A model generated the notes under the pieces. It did not search any database, was not told the origin of the DNA, and was given only the letters and a program-made list of their open reading frames with translations. From positions 13,088,874 to 13,152,873 of the forward strand of contig CM030862.1 in the NCBI GenBank assembly GCA_018105865.1: a DNA stretch of 64,000 nt, given 5' to 3'. This document shows positions 58,714 to 64,000 of the stretch, piece by piece. How positions within the stretch are numbered: position 1 is the stretch's first letter; each line of letters starts with the position of its first letter. The stretch is from Metaphire vulgaris (lineage: Eukaryota; Annelida; Clitellata; Crassiclitellata; Megascolecidae). Position numbers and translations under genes: made by a program.

Positions 58714-58895
58714 CAGGAGCGTAGCGACGGGGGGCATATCGGTATATACACACACCCCAAAATTCACCCCCCCAAAAAAAAAAATTCAGACTACCTTATA
58801 ATTTTTAATTTGTTTTTTAAGATTTTCAAAGTTTTTAAAGATTCATACCACCGAAATCACATTATCCCCCCATCAAATTCCTCGCTACGCCCCTG
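58714..58895. mobile_element. hAT-type MITE, CAGGGGCGTAGC family
   Basis: Starts CAGGAGCGTAGCGACGG, ends CTCGCTACGCCCCTG. Flanks AGAATAAC and ATAATAAC agree at 7 of 8. It lies 100 bp past the otopetrin C stop. A right-end fragment of the same family is at 63650-63711. Confidence 0.8.
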
Positions 58896-59727
58896 ATAAT
58901 AACTTTCCAAGGAGGAACTTCGAAAAATCTTTTTTGAAATGTGGGTGGCTCAAGTAAAATCGCAACATCGCTTAAGTGGCATTCCCAGTTTTCTTTATCT
59001 TGTCTCTTCTGTTCGTTTCATTAAAAATGTCATCACCACTTTATTTAACTAGGCTACTCAGTTCTTTTCCAGTTAATTTCAAAAGCCGTTTAATTTCCAG
59101 TTTCACATCCTTCTTTCTAATTGGTCAATCGCTTCTTATCAGCGAGAAAATCAAACAACTGATCAGATCAACAAAGTTTATTTCAAACTTCCATCTGCAG
59201 CGGATCAATTAACGAAATTATTTTTAAAAATAAGAAGAACTTACGTTGTTAAACAGTGGCTTCCACCCTCCCCCACCCTTACCCCCACCCAGTCTATTGT
59301 CCCACTGAATCCAACGCCTTTACCCAATTTTTACAAAAAATTCCCGACATGCTTCTTTTCTTTACACGAATTTCTTTCTTGTTTCCCAGACGAGAAAATA
59401 TAGTCACCAATTTTTTGGTGTAACGCCAGTCAAAATGGATCGACCCCCACCCGAAAATCTGGGAGCCGTTGTTTCTAAATACTGACTTTGGAAAAATATT
59501 CGTCAACGTCTCTGACTACTAGAAAATTGCGCAATTTCACTTGAACAGCAGAATTTGTTTTAAAATGCAGCGCTAGATAAACGCAGAGGAGTCTTCTTTT
59601 TTTGCCTCTGGTTTCCAGCAGCGGTAACAGCTGCGGCCAAACGATGGCAGAGACTGCCACATCGACGAATCAACGTATAGTTCCTCGTCGGCACAGGTGA
59701 ATGATTCCCAAGCAGTTGAAGAGTTCA

Positions 59728-59728
<1 letters not shown>

Positions 59729-59772
<44 letters not shown>

Positions 59773-59885
59773 AACGATGGAATTTATTTTCAAACGCTGC
59801 GCAATGAATCACAAAAATTGCCGGAGAAAAACCGCGTGCAAGTGGTCAACGACGGTTGCTGTTGTATACGGCAGGTGACGTCATC

Positions 59886-59926
<41 letters not shown>

Positions 59927-59973
59927 GCGGACCACCTGTTCCTAACAGGCTAACAGAAGGCATTTTTGAACGG

Positions 59974-60007
<34 letters not shown>
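59729..60007. repeat. (AC)n, (CT)n and (ATC)n microsatellites
   Basis: (AC)n at about 59729-59770, (CT)n at about 59891-59923 and (ATC)n at about 59977-60007, just beyond the last recognised UNC13 exon. Confidence 0.95.
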
Positions 60008-60050
60008 CACGGGGAATAATAACACCTGTACGAATCGTTCTCATCGTCAC

Positions 60051-60415
60051 CTGACCACAGCGCCGTCGTCGCCGCCGCCGCCGCCGCCGCCGTCGCCGTC
60101 GCCTGCTCCGGGGGTCGAGCGGCGGTCTTGATGCGGACGAATTCCCTGGCCACGGGGTCCGTAGTCCTCTGGGTGAGTATCCTGAGGGTCGTCCATCCGG
60201 CCTCGGTGTGGCTGACCCGCGGCAGGAGCGTGTGCCATCGGGCGCACACGTCCTGGTCCATGAGGTCCCGAAGGGGAAGAACCGCCATGCCGATCACGTG
60301 ATCTTCGCGCGCAAAACGATAGTCCTTGAGAAAGATCTGGAATTCGAATTGGTCGAGTCTCGCTTCGAGTCCGAGACAGCTGCAACAGCAGACACAACAT
60401 TATATGCACTGTACA

Positions 60416-60499
<84 letters not shown>

Positions 60500-61373
60500 T
60501 CTCATAAGACCTTCGGGAATGAAGTACCGAGGGTATATATATATATATATATATGTATATTTATTTATTTAGTATATAGTATATATTTATTGAGCCGTGC
60601 CTATATGGTATATGGCACCACGACAGGTGGTCAGAAACAGACTATTTCCCAGGAATTTTCGTTCGGAGGGGTTGTCCCATAATTACATGGGGTGTCAATG
60701 TCCAGTGTTTCATCTAGACTCCTTGGACCCCACGGGGGGATAGAAATTGGCGGGAGATGTGTAGGGGTTCGATGCTTGGCCACCGTAAAAAAGAAAAATA
60801 CAGTCAAAAATATGATTTCCTTTGTCATCTCTTCCGTTTTCAAACGGTCCATTCTAATTTTTGTGGAGTCAGTTATAGAGTCTCAAGTTTCAATTTCCAG
60901 AGGTGAATTTCCCCCTTTAGAATTTTAATTGAATAGTTTAACTGTCTCTGTGATAGCCAACACCACCCCTGGGAAGGGGGTGCGTACAATGTGTGTGTTT
61001 CCTACAACCCTCACAACTGCTGGGGGTGTCGGGAAATACCTGGTCAGAAATTAACTTAGCATGTTCTAACAAATCTTTAATTAACGAACCATAACATTTG
61101 ATTGACACAATGCTGAAACTACAGATGCACTTTTCTTGCTTTTACTGATATGAACTGGACTATGATCACGTGCTCAAAGTCAGTTTTCTCAGTTTTTTCT
61201 ATTTCTACGCTGAAAGCGAGATCGCAGAGTTTTTTTGGCGCGCTTTAAGTGACGCCCAGGTGGTATCTGCCCCACCTGTCCTATCCCTATAGCTACGCCT
61301 CTGTATATTTATTAATAAGTTTCATAATTAATTTGCGAATGTTTTTGTAATAGGTTGATAAAAGAATGATTAT

Positions 61374-61404
<31 letters not shown>

Positions 61405-62477
61405 GCTTACAATTGAAACGTTTCGTTGTATTTCGGAGTCCAGTCGTTGCTGCGCGTCTTCGTCGTTGCCTTGGTTTTCGTGTTCTGAAGATTCGGACCA
61501 ATCAGATTGACTTCGACGAATGGACGGAAAGCGCCCTCTGCCTGCCAGACGATCCTGTTCACCGCCACCACTGCACACAGTGCACAGCCGTAAAGAGGAA
61601 GGGCTGGTCGATTTTTAAGAAATACAGGCAGGGACTTCATTTGGGGGCGCTCAATTTTAGAGGGAAATATTTTGGCGAATTTTTGTGTTTTAAAATCATT
61701 GTGTTCTCAGTTGTTTTTATAATTTTATTACAATCACTGGTATGTATTATGTAGTATCGCATGTACAGTATAGCATGTACTATGGACAAAAACCAATTTG
61801 CATATTGCATAAGTATTTTTAAAAATACTGCCTGCCTTGCAGTCGACAGTCTTGCCCCCTCCTGAAAAACAATTAAATGACGGTCCTGGATACAGGGCGC
61901 TACATAAACTGTGCATTACATAACAATTCGTTTCGGTATTACCTAGCGTAATTACAATGAAATCTCTCTTTCTCTCCTTCTCTCTCGTTCTCGATCTAGA
62001 CTATCTATCTTTCGCCTCGTCTAAACCACGATCTACTCTATGTCCACCAATATGCATCACAGATGACATCATCAGCATCATCATCATCATCTTCACCTTT
62101 AATTTAACCACCCCCGCCACATAGCAAAATCCAAGGCTTATTTGTAGGAATTCCGGCTCTGTAGCACATATCCTAGTAAAGTCCGCCAATCAGAGGCCGA
62201 CGACGCCACCTACCGGCGATGGAGACCCTGTATTCGGCTGTGTCTGGATGTGTATAGAGCTCCATCTGCGTCGATATCTCTCCGACTATTTCCTCGGAAC
62301 TGGGTTCTGAAATATGACAGGCGTTTGATTGATGGGTCTCTGGGGCGCAACTGCGTCGTTACGCATTTGTCTAATTATACTGGGGAGGGGAGGGGGTTGG
62401 CGTCTCTTTTGCCAGACGTCGCCGGGAAATGAAGAGACGGAAAATGGCGCGAACTGATCTCTCTCTGTCTCTCTCTG

Positions 62478-62508
<31 letters not shown>

Positions 62509-63091
62509 CTATCTCTCGCGGAGCAATTAGTTCTCAAACAGTCGAATGTCAGAGACAACAGCGTTCAATGGACCGCCATTGCAATGGATGACAGAGTTCT
62601 TCCGTCCAGAGATAGCGATGCATCCAATTAGCAATATAATTAAACGGACAGAGAACAAACACTCGAACGCAAAACGACAGATAGTCGTTACTCATACTTC
62701 TTCCCCCCCTCCCACTCCCCCACTCCCCCACTCCCCCACCCCACTCTGACTGATCTCTGCAATTGACCTGGACTCTAACAGCATGCATTTGGAGTACCAT
62801 CGACTCATACATTGGAGTATTAGAATTGGCGTTATAGAAGTTAATAAATAATAATAAAAATAGTGCATATGAGACGTCTGCTAAACACTGAATATTATCA
62901 AAACGACTGTTCTTTGTAAGTAAGTAAGTAAGTAAAATCTCGTGGATTTATGAAGCGCTTTGAAAAGTCGTAGCTGATTATTCTTATGCGTTTAGTCTCT
63001 CTTGAAATAGCTACAGTATAGGCAAGGTAACTGGTAAGTAGTCAACTGTCGTCGTTGTCGTCGTCGTTATCATTATCATTATGATAAGCAG

Positions 63092-63126
<35 letters not shown>

Positions 63127-63442
63127 TGACCGTGTTCAGTCTTTTCCAGTATGAAAGTCTTGATGAGAGAGTCTGTCGATTGGGTGTAGAGGGAGAGGGC
63201 GTGGCAGCAGGAGTCCAGTAGTAGGAGTCTTTTCCAGTTTCTTCAGTTGTCCGTGTTCAGTCTTTTCCAGTATGAAAGTCTTGGTCAGAGAGTCATCGAT
63301 TGGGTGTAGAGGGAGAGGCGTGGCGCACTGATGCAGGTTCAAACCATTGACCAGTTTCTTGTCCAGTTCCTCCGGCGAGATATCCGGTCAACATCGAGAC
63401 TGCCTCTATTATTACTATTATTATTATTACCAGATTATTCCA

Positions 63443-63516
<74 letters not shown>

Positions 63517-64000
63517 TACTACTACTACTACTACTATTATTATTATTATTATTATTATTATTACTACTATTATTACTATTATTATTTTATTATTTTATTA
63601 TTATTGTTGTTGTTAATGTTATTGAATAAAAAACTTTAAGGTAGACTGATTTTGGTGGGTATATATACCGATATACCCCCACCCACCCCTCACCCCCGTC
63701 GCTACGCCCTGTTTATAGACCAGCAAAAAACGCTACAACGAAGTTCCAGTGTATATTTCTGAATAAAGACAGACAAGGCCAGAGTTTTTGTACTCGATTC
63801 GTGCATTTTTCTGGGCGGGGCATTGCGGGAGGAGGGAGGAAGTGACCGTATTCTTACCTTGATTTTTTTGCCGAGGTCCGCCAGCGGTTGACCTGCGGGG
63901 CTCTGTTGCAGCAGAGAGGTGGACAGCATTCCGGGAATGTGACTGACGTGACTCAGCAGAGAACGCGATAGACCGTCGATCTTTGCCTGAGTGTTGTTAG
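60051..64000 (-). CDS. UNC13: UNC13/Munc13 homologue, 3' exons (partial)
   Basis: UNC13 proteins prime synaptic vesicles by opening syntaxin through the MUN domain; the last C2 domain (C2C) binds membrane. Minus-strand exons: 64000(+)-63858, 62306-62214, 61570-61411 and 60379-60051. The last three join in phase (1, then 2) and give [77 protein letters not shown] and [17 protein letters not shown], nearly the Munc13 C2C consensus (WTPKYNETF, KDYxFARED, LRILSQRSNDEVAxEFVKLK). After VRIK comes a (GCG/ACG)n-coded Ala/Thr run and a phase-1 donor, so a short terminal exon is missing. The 63858 exon ([20 protein letters not shown]...) ends in phase 0 while the 62306 exon needs phase 1, so at least one exon between them was not found; that exon is assigned by position and strand, tentatively to the MUN region. 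The gene continues past the right edge. Confidence 0.85.
60417..60497. repeat. (TA)n microsatellite in a UNC13 intron
   Basis: About 40 TA units, about 38 bp upstream (on the minus strand) of the C2C exon at 60379. Confidence 0.95.
63130..63330. repeat. Tandem duplication, period about 122 bp
   Basis: CCGTGTTCAGTCTTTTCCAG followed by TATGAAAGTCTTG occurs at about 63130 and 63252, each followed by GATTGGGTGTAGAGGGAGAGG. A (TAG)n tract precedes it (63095-63125). Confidence 0.85.
63447..63605. repeat. (ATT)n/(ACT)n microsatellite
   Basis: Long ATT tract with an ACT island at 63514-63534; UNC13 intron. Confidence 0.95.

Noticed and set aside
61312..61578. Poly-Gln frame on the minus strand
   Set aside because: The true UNC13 exon on this strand uses another frame and ends at a strong donor at 61411; the Gln run is intronic (CAA)n.

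Overview
The window is nuclear DNA of a marine invertebrate animal. Genes have introns with GT-AG junctions, long intergenic stretches are full of microsatellites, and many short DNA-transposon derivatives (MITEs) and tRNA-derived SINEs interrupt introns. An allatotropin-type neuropeptide of the GFR...HGF-amide form points to a protostome, most likely a lophotrochozoan (mollusc, annelid, brachiopod or relative). That placement is an inference from one peptide.

Layout. 1-13.4 kb: no recognisable coding gene; microsatellites, dispersed repeats and two promoter-like patches. 13.5-14.5 kb (+): intronless PrRP/short-neuropeptide-F-type GPCR. 16.3-25.0 kb (+): a complete 14-exon SH3BP2-like adaptor (PH, proline-rich, SH2) whose exon phases all join, predicted 488 aa. 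27.1-32.4 kb (-): four-exon secreted protein, 451 aa: signal peptide, two copies of an unnamed module, EGF, CCP/sushi, all introns phase 1. A possible signal-peptide exon of a + strand gene lies inside its first intron. 33.9-38.0 kb (+): divergent methylthioribose-kinase-like gene whose catalytic loop has lost its Asp. 39.4-43.2 kb (-): three-exon allatotropin-type precursor, 124 aa, ending in a well-formed EF-hand loop. 47.6-58.6 kb: three intronless otopetrin (proton channel) paralogues in +, -, + order; two show frame changes inside low-complexity tracts of the cytosolic linker. 60-64 kb (-): 3' exons of an UNC13/Munc13 gene including the last C2 domain; the gene runs off the right edge.

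The genes are not an operon-like system. Neuropeptide, neuropeptide receptor, UNC13 and proton channels all fit neurons or sensory cells, but adjacency here is not evidence of joint function. The most noteworthy items are the allatotropin precursor with an EF-hand tail, the otopetrin cluster with one copy that has lost hallmark residues, the degenerate MTR-kinase-like gene, and a wave of hAT-type MITEs with intact 8-bp target duplications.

All gene models were made by reading frames and splice phases by eye. No alignment or database search was run; family calls rest on remembered family motifs.
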